From Lysobacterales bacterium (lineage in GTDB: Bacteria > Pseudomonadota > Gammaproteobacteria > Xanthomonadales > Marinicellaceae), in NCBI GenBank assembly GCA_026988115.1, contig JALSLV010000030.1, positions 1 to 64,000 of the forward strand: a stretch of 64,000 nt of DNA. Direction: 5' to 3'. How positions within the stretch are numbered: position 1 is the first letter of the stretch; every line of letters begins with the position of its first letter. Positions 53,741-62,264 of this stretch are shown here, piece by piece. Both the position numbers and the translations under genes were made by a program. The notes beneath the pieces are model-generated. The model worked only from the letters and a program-made list of their open reading frames with translations, had not been told where the DNA came from and made no database searches.

Positions 53741-55501
53741 ATGAATACCGTTAAACGTAAGTACCATAATCGTCCAGAGATGAATTTGGCAGATAAATTT
53801 AATGCACCTATTGGAATGGAAAAAAGTAAAACTGCAAATAAAGCTTCAATTCCTTTAAATCACAAATCTCTTGATTTTTCACCATCAATCATCCCGACTC
53901 CAAGTTTAATTCATCGAGTCTTAACTAAAATGGGCTATGGCTCGACACCTGATTTAATCGCACATATTCAAACATTATCGGGAGTAACTGATAATGATAA
54001 AATATTATCTTATATTGACGAACAATTAAACCCAAGTTTAATTGATGACAGTGTAGTGGATGCACTACTAACCCATGGTTATCAGACACTTAATAAAACA
54101 CGCACACAATTATTTCAAGACCATTACCGTCGCCCTGATGGGGTTGAAATTCCATGGGATTTTCATGTATTGCCAGGATTTGAAACATTTTATGCAACGT
54201 GTGTGCGTGGTACTCAAAGCAATAAGCAATTATTAGAAGTTATGGCTGACTTTTGGCATAACCATTTTAACGTCTACATGGATGCTGATGGAATTCCACC
54301 CATGTTTGTGCATTATGATCGCGATATTATTCGTCCTGATGCTTTGGGTAATTTTCGTTCGATGCTTGAAGGCGTTACAAAAGCGACGTGTATGTTGGAT
54401 TATTTAGGCAATGCTTACAATCATAAAGACCAACCAAATGAAAATTATGCCCGTGAAATTTTAGAATTACACACCATTAGTGCAGAGAATTATTTTGGTC
54501 ACATGAATCCAGCTGACGTGCCTGTTGATTTACAAGGCAGAAAAACAGGGTATGTTGAGGCTGATGTGCAAGAAATGGCTCGAGCATTAACAGGTTGGTC
54601 CTATAGTGGAGCAGATTATGAACCCAATGCAACGGGTGAATTCCTCTATCGTGATAGTTGGCATGATAAAGGCGACAAAACAGTCATGGGAAACATTTAT
54701 TCCTTTAATGCAGCTACTCCAGAGTCCGATGTATTGGAAATTTTAGATTATTTGGCTGAACACCCTGCAACCAATGAATTTTTAGCTAAAAAATTATGCA
54801 AACGTTTTATTAGTGACAATCCACCTCAATCAATTATTGATGCAGTTAAGACAACATTGCATAATAACTGGCAAGCTTCAAATCAAATTCAGTTGGCAAT
54901 GGAAACTCTATTGAAATCAAATGAATTTCTTACAACGTGGGGTGAAAAAATAAAACGTCCTTTTGAACGCGTTATGTCAGCCATGCGACAAATTGGTTAT
55001 TCTTATGATTTTGACCCAACACTAAACATGTCAGATGACCATTTTTGGGCATTTTATAACTCGGGACATATGCCTTTTTATTGGACTTCTCCCAATGGTT
55101 ATCCGGATGTTAAGTCACATTGGTTGGGGTCATCAAGCATGATGGCAACCTGGCGTTATATACAAATGATTAGTCAGTGGCATGTTAATTACGATGAAAA
55201 CCTACCAAACTACAATGACATTCTCAATATAACCTTGAACCAATTTCCTAATCCATTAGATAGAACGGCCAATAATATTGTTGATTATTGGTTTGAACGC
55301 GCTTGTGGGTTACCACCTGATACGGTGATGAAAGAAAAATTGACGGATTTTATGTCTTATTTGGACTACACCAATCCTGTTGTGTCAAATAAAGACATTC
55401 CTATTGACTTCAGTGTTGAGGATTGGCCAAGCTATAATCAAGAACGATTGTTTGCTGTGGTTTCAACAATATTTTTAACTTCTGAATTTAATTACAGGTG
55501 A
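53741..55501 (+). CDS. DUF1800 family protein
   Basis: A 586-residue protein in the usual DUF1800 layout: LIHRVLTKMGYGSTPDLIAH near residue 60, then EVMADFWHNHFNVYMD, NENYAREILELHTISAENYF, MARALTGWSY, and FLAKKLCKRFISDNPP with KSNEFLTTWG. It lacks a clear N-terminal signal peptide but precedes a Tat-type DUF1501 gene, a standard pairing; function unknown. AGAGG lies 10 bases upstream of the ATG. It overlaps the longest reading of the DUF1501 frame by 4 bases. Confidence 0.9.
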   Translation: MNTVKRKYHNRPEMNLADKFNAPIGMEKSKTANKASIPLNHKSLDFSPSIIPTPSLIHRVLTKMGYGSTPDLIAHIQTLSGVTDNDKILSYIDEQLNPSLIDDSVVDALLTHGYQTLNKTRTQLFQDHYRRPDGVEIPWDFHVLPGFETFYATCVRGTQSNKQLLEVMADFWHNHFNVYMDADGIPPMFVHYDRDIIRPDALGNFRSMLEGVTKATCMLDYLGNAYNHKDQPNENYAREILELHTISAENYFGHMNPADVPVDLQGRKTGYVEADVQEMARALTGWSYSGADYEPNATGEFLYRDSWHDKGDKTVMGNIYSFNAATPESDVLEILDYLAEHPATNEFLAKKLCKRFISDNPPQSIIDAVKTTLHNNWQASNQIQLAMETLLKSNEFLTTWGEKIKRPFERVMSAMRQIGYSYDFDPTLNMSDDHFWAFYNSGHMPFYWTSPNGYPDVKSHWLGSSSMMATWRYIQMISQWHVNYDENLPNYNDILNITLNQFPNPLDRTANNIVDYWFERACGLPPDTVMKEKLTDFMSYLDYTNPVVSNKDIPIDFSVEDWPSYNQERLFAVVSTIFLTSEFNYR

Positions 55502-55506
55502 GCAAG

Positions 55507-56844
55507 ATGAAAAAAATAAACAGAAGAAATTTTCTTAAAAAAGCAGGGCTTGTGTCTCTAGGTGCGGTTGCTGGTGTTCAGGTTGGTTTTGGAAACACTA
55601 TTTTGAGAGGTAAAGGTGCGGGCAGTAATGAGCTTTTAATATACGTTCAACTCAATGGCGCAATGGATGGTCTAAATATGGTGCCGCCGCGCACAGGTGC
55701 AAATTACTCCGAATATGCCAATGTTTTAAGACCTGTGATTCATATTCCCAATACCCAATCACTGGCTCTCAATGGAGTGGCTGAGTTCGGTTTGCATCCC
55801 TTAGCAACAGGCATGCAGAGCTTATTTAATGCCAATAAACTGGCAATAATTCATGCCACAGGTTTAATGCAAGCCAATCGCAGCCATTTTGTGTCCACGG
55901 CATTGATGGAACAAGGCGTGCAAAGCACAGCAAGCAATTATGGTACGGGTTGGATAACGCGGTATTTTGAAAGTTCAGAAACAACTCCACCAAATCCAGT
56001 AATTCCATCATTAGTACCGTCCTACGATAACACGGATGCTATATTAGGCGACCCAGCAGCTTTAGTCATGGGTTCATCAACAGAGTTCAGTCTCAACCAA
56101 GGACATTGGGCGTGGGAAAGTGCTATGCAAGACACCATAACTCAAATATTTTCTAATCCAGTTAATACCGAGGATAGGGTGGCTGCCCACACGTTAAACT
56201 CCTCTCAAGTCATACAAAATATTTTTGATGATGTCAACAATCCTTATGTTCCAGAAAACGGAGCGGTTTATCCAACAGGCTATTTTGGTAATCAAACCAA
56301 AGCGGTGGCTCGAATGTACAAAGCCAATGTGGATTTAGAAGTGGCGTATATTCAAACTGGTGGTTGGGATACTCACGTAAATCAAGGAACTGGCATCACA
56401 GGACAATTTGCCGATTTAGTCAAAGAGTTATCTGATGGGCTCAATGCTTTGTATTTGGATTTAACGGCAAGCAATGCTGGTAAATTTACCATCATCGTTC
56501 AAAGTGAGTTTGGTAGACGGGCTTATGAAAACACAGATCAAGGCACTGATCATGGTTATGGTAATCCCATGTTTGTCGTTGGTGATAATGTTAATGGAGG
56601 ATTTTACGGGCAATTTCCTGGTCTTACTCCTGCGGAATTGTTTGAAGGCGATGATGTTGCAGTAACCACCGACTACCGCCATGTTGTTACAGAGGTGTTA
56701 ATGCGTAGAATGAAAAACCGATACCTTGGGCATGTATTTCCTGGTTATAATAACTATTCACCATTGGGCATTGTCACTGGTAATGATTTAGTCCCTGATT
56801 ATAATTTTGAGTTGGATAGGATATTTAACTCTGGGTTTGAGTAG
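55507..56844 (+). CDS. DUF1501 family exported protein with SGFE tail
   Basis: About 445 residues from the ATG at 55507, which has GGTGAG just upstream; the GTG at 55498 is less likely. The leader NRRNFLKKAGLVSLGAVAGV has twin arginines, as in Tat signals. The body has NGAMDGLNMVPPR, GLMQANRSHFVSTALMEQG, GGWDTHVNQ, SEFGRRAYENTDQGTDHGYG and TDYRHVVTEVL, the DUF1501 (sulfatase/alkaline phosphatase-like fold) hallmarks. It ends DRIFNSGFE. It forms an operon with the DUF1800 gene. Confidence 0.92.
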   Translation: MKKINRRNFLKKAGLVSLGAVAGVQVGFGNTILRGKGAGSNELLIYVQLNGAMDGLNMVPPRTGANYSEYANVLRPVIHIPNTQSLALNGVAEFGLHPLATGMQSLFNANKLAIIHATGLMQANRSHFVSTALMEQGVQSTASNYGTGWITRYFESSETTPPNPVIPSLVPSYDNTDAILGDPAALVMGSSTEFSLNQGHWAWESAMQDTITQIFSNPVNTEDRVAAHTLNSSQVIQNIFDDVNNPYVPENGAVYPTGYFGNQTKAVARMYKANVDLEVAYIQTGGWDTHVNQGTGITGQFADLVKELSDGLNALYLDLTASNAGKFTIIVQSEFGRRAYENTDQGTDHGYGNPMFVVGDNVNGGFYGQFPGLTPAELFEGDDVAVTTDYRHVVTEVLMRRMKNRYLGHVFPGYNNYSPLGIVTGNDLVPDYNFELDRIFNSGFE

Positions 56845-56845
56845 C

Positions 56846-57565
56846 TTAGATTGATATATACTGCCACCCTTTGAGTAAATGCGTGGCAACAAAATCCACA
56901 GCTGAAGGCACAACCTGTGCATTTGCCATTAAATTGACAGGTTTGCCTTCTTTTTTGCGTCGGTACATGGTGTTATTGCAAGCAATAAATTTAATAGAAG
57001 GGTATTGTTGACTCAATAGGGCTATTTTCTGTTCAAATGGGCTAAGTGATTTATCCAATAAATCCAAACCTTCTGCACTAGTGACTACATAAACCTGTCC
57101 ATTACTGGCTTGGTGTTCTTGAGCCAATGTTTCGGCTTTATAGAGGACTTGAGTCATTTTTTCTGGTTGGGAAGAGCTTAAAAACACAATGTATTTATCT
57201 TTTTGAATGGCCACTTGTTGGTTGACTATTTGAGTTTTTACAAGCGATTCTGTGTGGTTATTGGCAATATAGAAACCACTGGCTAATGTTAAAATAAAGG
57301 CAAAGAACGCACTGGCTATTTTTAAACTACCAGCGTGTTTAGTGAAGAAGTTTTTCGAAGATTTTTGCTTGAATTCATGCAAGGGATAAGCCGTTTTAAC
57401 CAAATCTTTAATGCGATAAATTTCACAGACCTCACTGCTTAATTGTGGGTCTTTGTCAAGCATTGATAATATTTCTTCTCTTTCATGAACCGGTAGTTGC
57501 CCATCTGCTAGGGCATTGAGCATGTTTTGTATTTTAGTTTCTTGGTTGGTTTTGTTATTTTCCAT
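56846..57565 (-). CDS. Anti-sigma factor with periplasmic DsrE-like domain
   Basis: A 239-residue single-pass protein. Residues 1-80 are a cytoplasmic RseA/anti-sigma-like helical domain (MLNALADGQLPVHEREEILS); no zinc HxxxCxxC motif is seen. A membrane span occupies about 82-101. Residues 122-239 resemble a DsrE/DsrF fold, with the family's cysteine at Cys196 in KFIACNNTMYRR and the typical end QVVPSAVDFVATHLLKGWQY. It overlaps the ECF sigma gene by 11 bases. I infer that the outer domain senses a thiol or sulfane-sulfur signal and releases the sigma factor. This fusion is not one I know as described. Confidence 0.8.
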   Translation of the reverse strand: MENNKTNQETKIQNMLNALADGQLPVHEREEILSMLDKDPQLSSEVCEIYRIKDLVKTAYPLHEFKQKSSKNFFTKHAGSLKIASAFFAFILTLASGFYIANNHTESLVKTQIVNQQVAIQKDKYIVFLSSSQPEKMTQVLYKAETLAQEHQASNGQVYVVTSAEGLDLLDKSLSPFEQKIALLSQQYPSIKFIACNNTMYRRKKEGKPVNLMANAQVVPSAVDFVATHLLKGWQYISI

Positions 57566-58112
57566 TGTTAACTAACCTCTTTAAATGATTGGTTTTTTTT
57601 GTGGTATTTGCAAGTTCGATGCCAATTAATTTGTTTTTAAGTTGAGAGCGAGCTCGGTTTAAACGACTCATCACTGTTCCAATGGGTATGCCTAATATAT
57701 CGGATGCTTCATTATAACTGTTTTCTTCTAAGTCAATGAGTGTAATTACCTGTCTTTGATTTAGAGGAAGCATTTCTATGGCTTTTCTGACTCGGTCAAC
57801 TAAATGCAATTGATTAAACTTTTTTTCAGGGCAATGGTGGCTAATCAGCTCGATATTATCTATGTCTAGGGAAGGTTTTTTGGAACGCAAATAATGCATC
57901 CAGCAATTGTTTAGAATTTTAAATAACCAGGCATTTAGCACACTAAAATCTTTGAGTTGATTGTGCTTCTTTAACGCTTTAGTAATGGTTTCTTGCACCA
58001 AATCATCTGCCAACATGGCATCGGAACACCAAGCATAAGCAAGGCGATAAAGGCGAGGTCTAAACTCGGCAATTTTTCTTTCTAATTTTCTTTTATATAA
58101 TAATTTAAACAT
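57555..58112 (-). CDS. ECF-type RNA polymerase sigma factor
   Basis: About 185 residues from the ATG at 58112 (the frame opens earlier at a TTG). Region 2 is FRPRLYRLAYAWCSDAMLAD followed by DLVQETITKALKK. Region 4 is LPLNQRQVITLIDLEENSYN with IPIGTVMSRLNRARSQLKN as the recognition helix. It is co-transcribed with its anti-sigma factor. A promoter-like GGAATAA-N15-CATCTT lies 24 bases upstream of the ATG and mirrors one on the opposite strand, suggesting self-regulation plus control of the divergent genes. Confidence 0.93.
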   Translation of the reverse strand: MFKLLYKRKLERKIAEFRPRLYRLAYAWCSDAMLADDLVQETITKALKKHNQLKDFSVLNAWLFKILNNCWMHYLRSKKPSLDIDNIELISHHCPEKKFNQLHLVDRVRKAIEMLPLNQRQVITLIDLEENSYNEASDILGIPIGTVMSRLNRARSQLKNKLIGIELANTTKKTNHLKRLVNNGK

Positions 58113-58135
58113 ACTTAATCTCAATTGTACTAACT

Positions 58136-58163
58136 AAGATGCTTTAGAGTTGTTTTTTATTCC
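58136..58163 (-). promoter_or_regulatory. Putative ECF promoter of the sigma/anti-sigma genes
   Basis: On the minus strand: GGAATAA (58163-58157), 15 bases, CATCTT (58141-58136). The start of transcription would fall about 17 bases before the ATG at 58112. The same motif and spacing occur on the plus strand at 58189-58216. Confidence 0.65.
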
Positions 58164-58188
58164 AAAAAAATTAAAAAAACAAATAAAG

Positions 58189-58216
58189 GGAATAAAAACA
58201 GCAAGTAATGCATCTA
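58189..58216 (+). promoter_or_regulatory. Putative ECF promoter of the dsrE-like/porin/rhodanese genes
   Basis: GGAATAA (58189-58195), 15 bases, CATCTA (58211-58216), about 60 bases before the ATG at 58277. Both elements share the -35-like hexamer, the AAA(A)CA that follows it, the G just before the -10-like box, and the exact spacer with 58136-58163. Confidence 0.65.
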
Positions 58217-58276
58217 GATTGTTAAGTGAATTAATATTTTTAATTCTTTATTATTAGTTATAACCAGAGAAAAGTC

Positions 58277-58714
58277 ATGAATATAAAACAAAAATTTATT
58301 AGCTTTTTAGTCTTATTTGCTTTAATTGTAAATGCATCTTTTGCATTTGCAGAAAATGAATTTGCTGAAAAACATATCGTCTTACAAATCAGTGATGCCA
58401 GTCGCCAACAATTAGTGTTAAATGTTGCCAACAATCTCATTAAACACTATGGGCCTGATAGCGTGCAAATAGAAATTGTTGCTTTTAGTTCTGGTTTAAA
58501 ATTGTTATTTGAAAACAATGAAATATCTTCGCCACGCATTGATAGCTTAGTCTCTAATGGAGTTAAATTTAGTGCTTGTTCTAATACGTTAGCAAAAATG
58601 ACTAAGAAAATGGGTAAAAAGCCAGAATTACACAAAGATTCTATTTTAGTATCAGCTGGAGTTGTAAGAATAATAGATTTAGTTGATCAAGGTTATACCT
58701 TAATCAAGCCATAA
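58277..58714 (+). CDS. Exported DsrE-family protein
   Basis: A 145-residue protein with signal peptide 1-25 (ends ASFAFA). The mature part is a DsrE/DsrF-like domain. Its only cysteine, Cys101, is in GVKFSACSNTLAKM, the position used for sulfur transfer in DsrE-like proteins. The C-terminus ILVSAGVVRIIDLVDQGYTL is the usual family ending. It resembles the C-terminal domain of the anti-sigma factor encoded opposite, so the two may bind the same ligand. First gene of an apparent operon with the porin and rhodanese. Confidence 0.85.
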   Translation: MNIKQKFISFLVLFALIVNASFAFAENEFAEKHIVLQISDASRQQLVLNVANNLIKHYGPDSVQIEIVAFSSGLKLLFENNEISSPRIDSLVSNGVKFSACSNTLAKMTKKMGKKPELHKDSILVSAGVVRIIDLVDQGYTLIKP

Positions 58715-58735
58715 AATAATTTAAAGGGGAGAGTT

Positions 58736-60118
58736 ATGAAAATAAAATTACAGATAGCATTAGTAGGTACACTTATTATGACCAGTCACTATGGCTTTGC
58801 GGTAGATTGGGTGTCTTTACAAGGTTTAGAGGGTGTTAAAAAAGAATCAGCCGTAAAAATTTGGGGCTTTTTAGAGCCAGAATATGCACGAACTGATGGA
58901 ACTGAACTAAAAGCAGGGCCTTATGCAGGTCAAGAAGCGGCTTTTAATCAAATAAGACCCAACCAAAATACCAATTCAAGTTTTAATGTTTTTAGAGCGC
59001 GTTTAGGTGTTCGTGGGCAATATGATTACAACAAAATCAATTATTTCTTCTTGTCAGAATTTGGAAATAATGGGATTACCAGAAAAGACGGGCCACAATT
59101 GACTGATGCCAGTGTGACGTTGAATTACATTAAAAACATGCATATTCGTTTTGGTCAATTTAAGTCACCGCAAGGCAATGAAGCACAAAAAGCCATTCAT
59201 ATATTTGATTGGAATCGTTTCTCAAATGCAACCGACAGGTTGTTATTAGAGCGTTTTACTGATGGTAATAATGGTTTGCGCCCTGATGGAAATGGAGGCA
59301 CGAAAGATGTGGCTAATGGTTTAAATGGCCCCATTGGTGCTTTTAGGGATATTGGTGTGCAATTTTTTAATACCTTTACCAATGACAGCAAGCGTGAATT
59401 TACCTATGCGGTGATGTTTGGTAATGGCAATGGCATAAGTCGTAGCGATAATAACAATAACAAAGACGTGTATGTTTTATTATCAACCGAACAAGTTTAT
59501 GGCGGCAGAGGTCCTCGTCGTCAAGGTTTTAAAACCTATGTTTGGTATCTTGATGGCAAAAGAACCTTTGATTACGTAAATGGCTCAAAAAGTAATCAAG
59601 AATTTGACCGCACGCGTTATGGAATCGGAACAACCTACAGAAAAAATAATATACGTTTTTCAGCAGAATACGTTAAAGCGGATGGCATGATTTTTAACGG
59701 TGTTGAAGGGGGAGCGGTCGCGGGAACTTTAGCCAATAATCCCAACATTCCAATAGCCAACCTTAGAACGGCCTCGCTTAATTATTTAGTGGATAATAAA
59801 TCCGATGGTTGGCAATTAGATTTTGGATACAAGGTTATGCCAAAGTTAGAATTGGCAGCACGTTATGATGTGTTAAACAATGCTACTGACGGCTTGTCAA
59901 CTGGCGGAGTTGATCCTTCAGCAGGTGGCGATCCCGAGCGAAAATTTGAAACATTTGCCCTTGGTGCTCAGTATTTTTTCACCAAGAAAACACGAGCAAT
60001 TTTCAATTACGAATTCAGAAATGCTGAAGCTCCCAACCAAGCCAGTGATTCGAATGCAAATAAAATACTGGCTGGAATGGATGATCGGTTAACCTTTCAA
60101 ATACTTCATATTTTTTAA
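58736..60118 (+). CDS. Outer-membrane porin (porin O/P-like)
   Basis: A 460-residue protein with signal peptide 1-22. The mature part is beta-rich with typical porin strands (SFNVFRARLGVRGQYDYNKI, MHIRFGQFKSPQGNEAQ, LAARYDVLNNATDG) and ends in an aromatic residue (LTFQILHIF), as expected for Bam-dependent insertion. It resembles the phosphate-selective porin O/P group; the actual substrate is not shown. GGGGAG lies 8 bases before the ATG. It follows the DsrE-like gene by 21 bases and is likely co-transcribed. Confidence 0.85.
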   Translation: MKIKLQIALVGTLIMTSHYGFAVDWVSLQGLEGVKKESAVKIWGFLEPEYARTDGTELKAGPYAGQEAAFNQIRPNQNTNSSFNVFRARLGVRGQYDYNKINYFFLSEFGNNGITRKDGPQLTDASVTLNYIKNMHIRFGQFKSPQGNEAQKAIHIFDWNRFSNATDRLLLERFTDGNNGLRPDGNGGTKDVANGLNGPIGAFRDIGVQFFNTFTNDSKREFTYAVMFGNGNGISRSDNNNNKDVYVLLSTEQVYGGRGPRRQGFKTYVWYLDGKRTFDYVNGSKSNQEFDRTRYGIGTTYRKNNIRFSAEYVKADGMIFNGVEGGAVAGTLANNPNIPIANLRTASLNYLVDNKSDGWQLDFGYKVMPKLELAARYDVLNNATDGLSTGGVDPSAGGDPERKFETFALGAQYFFTKKTRAIFNYEFRNAEAPNQASDSNANKILAGMDDRLTFQILHIF

Positions 60119-60144
60119 GCTATTTGAAGCTATAAATCTAACAA

Positions 60145-60171
60145 CTAAGACTTGAAGACTTCAAGTCTTAG
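60145..60171. repeat. Intercistronic hairpin between porin and rhodanese genes
   Basis: Perfect 12-bp stem: CTAAGACTTGAA, loop GAC, TTCAAGTCTTAG. No T-run follows, so it is not a standard terminator. It ends 10 bases before the ATG at 60182 and may protect or tune the downstream message. Confidence 0.75.
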
Positions 60172-60181
60172 TGATATTAAA

Positions 60182-60775
60182 ATGAGAAAAATGAAATTAA
60201 ATTATCAAATATTTTGGATGAGCATTTGTGTTTCTTTGCTTTTTGCTAGCACAGTAATAAGCGCAATGCCTCCGATTCCAAAAAGCAAACAAACAACGCT
60301 CGAGTTATATGTTTTGGCAGCTCAAGCCAATGAAATGAAAAATAACAATCCAAAGAAAGTGCTATTTGTCGATGTAAGAACAAGAGCAGAAGTTGCATTT
60401 GTCGGAATGCCATCCAATGCAGATGCGAATATTCCCTATATGATAGTGGGCGATTGGGATGAGTGGGATGAAGAAAAACACACTTTTAAATTGTTTCCTA
60501 ACAGTAACTTTTTGACGTATTTTAATGATTATATCTTAGAACATGGATTTAACAAATCCTCCACCATTATTCTCATGTGTCACTCGGGAAATCGAAGTGC
60601 TGGTGCGGTTAATCTGTTAGCACAAGTGGGTTATACAAAAGTCTACAGTGTTATTGATGGCTTTGATGGTTGGACACAGGAAGCAGTAAGCAATGATACA
60701 GCAAAAGGTTGGAAGCGGTCTGGGTTGCCCTGGACAAAAAAACTCAATGAAGAAAAAATGTACATGGAATTTTAA
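60182..60775 (+). CDS. Exported rhodanese-like sulfurtransferase
   Basis: About 197 residues from the ATG at 60182, with a hydrophobic leader (about 10-27). The rhodanese domain shows VLFVDVRTRAEVAFVGMP and the active-site loop MCHSGNRSAGAV with catalytic Cys133, followed by VIDGFDGWTQEA. Rhodaneses move sulfane sulfur through a cysteine persulfide. Its placement after a secreted DsrE-like protein and porin suggests a periplasmic sulfur-handling unit. The frame opens at a TTG at 60152 within the hairpin, which is an unlikely start. Confidence 0.88.
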   Translation: MRKMKLNYQIFWMSICVSLLFASTVISAMPPIPKSKQTTLELYVLAAQANEMKNNNPKKVLFVDVRTRAEVAFVGMPSNADANIPYMIVGDWDEWDEEKHTFKLFPNSNFLTYFNDYILEHGFNKSSTIILMCHSGNRSAGAVNLLAQVGYTKVYSVIDGFDGWTQEAVSNDTAKGWKRSGLPWTKKLNEEKMYMEF

Positions 60776-60783
60776 CTGTAAGC

Positions 60784-60814
60784 GAATCACTAAGTTCTAT
60801 TGACTTAGTGATTC
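60784..60814. terminator. Hairpin between convergent rhodanese and DUF1501 genes
   Basis: Perfect 12-bp stem GAATCACTAAGT / ACTTAGTGATTC with a 7-base loop, 8 bases after the rhodanese stop. The following sequence is only moderately T-rich, so termination efficiency is uncertain, but the location fits a bidirectional terminator. Confidence 0.6.
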
Positions 60815-60862
60815 TAATTGACTCAATTTAATTTATTAAATCGCAAGCTTAATGTTTAGGTT

Positions 60863-62248
60863 TTATTCAAAACCATCTTTATACACTAAACCGGGGTCAT
60901 TATTAAAATCTGGTTCAATAGCAGAACCTGATACGACGCCAAGCGGGTTGTATTCATTTTCAGGATATCCAGGGAAAATTTGATGAATTTGGTTGTTATG
61001 CAATCGTTTTAATAATATTTCAGTCCAGACATTGCGGTAATCAACAGTGCCTCTTAAATCCGCTCCTTGAAATAAATCGGCAGGAGCCAGCCCCGGCCAT
61101 TGCCCATATTGTTGACCGCCATTAACACCACCACCGATAACCAAAGAGGTGTTTGCCCAGCCATGATCAGTGCCGGCATCGGCATTGTCATGTGCGCGGC
61201 GACCAAATTCTGAATAGACTAACATGGTGGTTCTTTCTGCCCAAGTTCCTCCACCTGGAGCCAATACGTCTAAATCAGTAAAAAAGGCTTTAAATGCTTC
61301 AGAAATATCACGAACATTGTCATAAAATCCTTCTCCAACCACTAGATTTCTTTGATTATTGTGCGTGTCCCATCCGCTGCGATCGCATTGTCCAATTCTT
61401 ACCCCTGTTTCTTGTTTAATTAATTGTGCCATAATTTGCAACTCTTCACCAAAACCAGTTAATCGTGTTGGGTCATCGGCTCGAACTGGATAAGCTGCGC
61501 CATTATCAGGAGGCGCATTAAAATCAACTTGTTCAACAATGGCAACAGCTGCCATGGCTTGTTCGCCAGCAGCATCCAACTCGTTTGTTCCTGCGCTATA
61601 AATATCTGCCAGTGCCTGTTCTTGGTCACTGTTAAAATTGTTAGCATTGGTCGTATCAAAATCAAATGAACTGGGATAGCGTAATGAAACAGCTGATGGC
61701 TCACGTAACAATGAAAAAGTCACATTTGATTCCGTTACGACAACGGGTAAAGGAATTGCGGCAGGGTAATTTGTGGCAGTTGATAAATGCCGTGTTAACC
61801 ACCCGGTTTGGGTGAATCGATTGCCAGGTGTACCAAGTTCTGCATAACGTTGGGCTTCAAAATGACTGCGGTTGACCTCGTAACTGGGTAGTCCACAGGC
61901 TCGAATAATAGCTAAATCATTTTGTTGGTAGAGATCTTGCAAAGGACCTGCTGCAGGATGAAGACCAAAACCTTGCCCTACCGAAAGCAATTGACTACTT
62001 GGAATCATTGTTCCATTTGAGCGTAAAGCTTCATAATGTCCTCGATCAGGGTGTCCATCCATTGGTGTAAATAGACTTAAGCCATCCATACCGCCACGGA
62101 GAAATACAAAAATGAGTATGTTGTCAGAATAGTTGTTAGCAGAGCCAGCGGCAAATGAAACGTTAGGCAGACTTGCAGCTGTTGCCAGTGATGATGCGGC
62201 AGCACCTTTTAAAAATTTTCTTCTGTTTATCTTGTTAAAATTTGTCAT
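60863..62248 (-). CDS. DUF1501 family exported protein with DGFE tail (second copy)
   Basis: About 461 residues from the ATG at 62248, which has AGGAGA 8 bases upstream. The Tat-like leader is NKINRRKFLKGAAASSLATA. Key blocks: FLRGGMDGLSLFTPMDGHPD, ACGLPSYEVNRSHFEAQRYA, SGWDTHNNQRN, YSEFGRRAHDNADAGTDHGW and TVDYRNVWTEILLKRLH. It ends GLVYKDGFE. It is a paralogue of the gene at 55507-56844 and lies downstream of its own DUF1800 partner with a 16-base gap. Confidence 0.92.
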   Translation of the reverse strand: MTNFNKINRRKFLKGAAASSLATAASLPNVSFAAGSANNYSDNILIFVFLRGGMDGLSLFTPMDGHPDRGHYEALRSNGTMIPSSQLLSVGQGFGLHPAAGPLQDLYQQNDLAIIRACGLPSYEVNRSHFEAQRYAELGTPGNRFTQTGWLTRHLSTATNYPAAIPLPVVVTESNVTFSLLREPSAVSLRYPSSFDFDTTNANNFNSDQEQALADIYSAGTNELDAAGEQAMAAVAIVEQVDFNAPPDNGAAYPVRADDPTRLTGFGEELQIMAQLIKQETGVRIGQCDRSGWDTHNNQRNLVVGEGFYDNVRDISEAFKAFFTDLDVLAPGGGTWAERTTMLVYSEFGRRAHDNADAGTDHGWANTSLVIGGGVNGGQQYGQWPGLAPADLFQGADLRGTVDYRNVWTEILLKRLHNNQIHQIFPGYPENEYNPLGVVSGSAIEPDFNNDPGLVYKDGFE

Positions 62249-62264
62249 GTAAGGTTCTCCTGTT

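Noticed and set aside
60152-60181. TTG start extending the rhodanese gene
   Set aside because: It lies inside the intercistronic hairpin; the ATG at 60182 gives a normal export leader.
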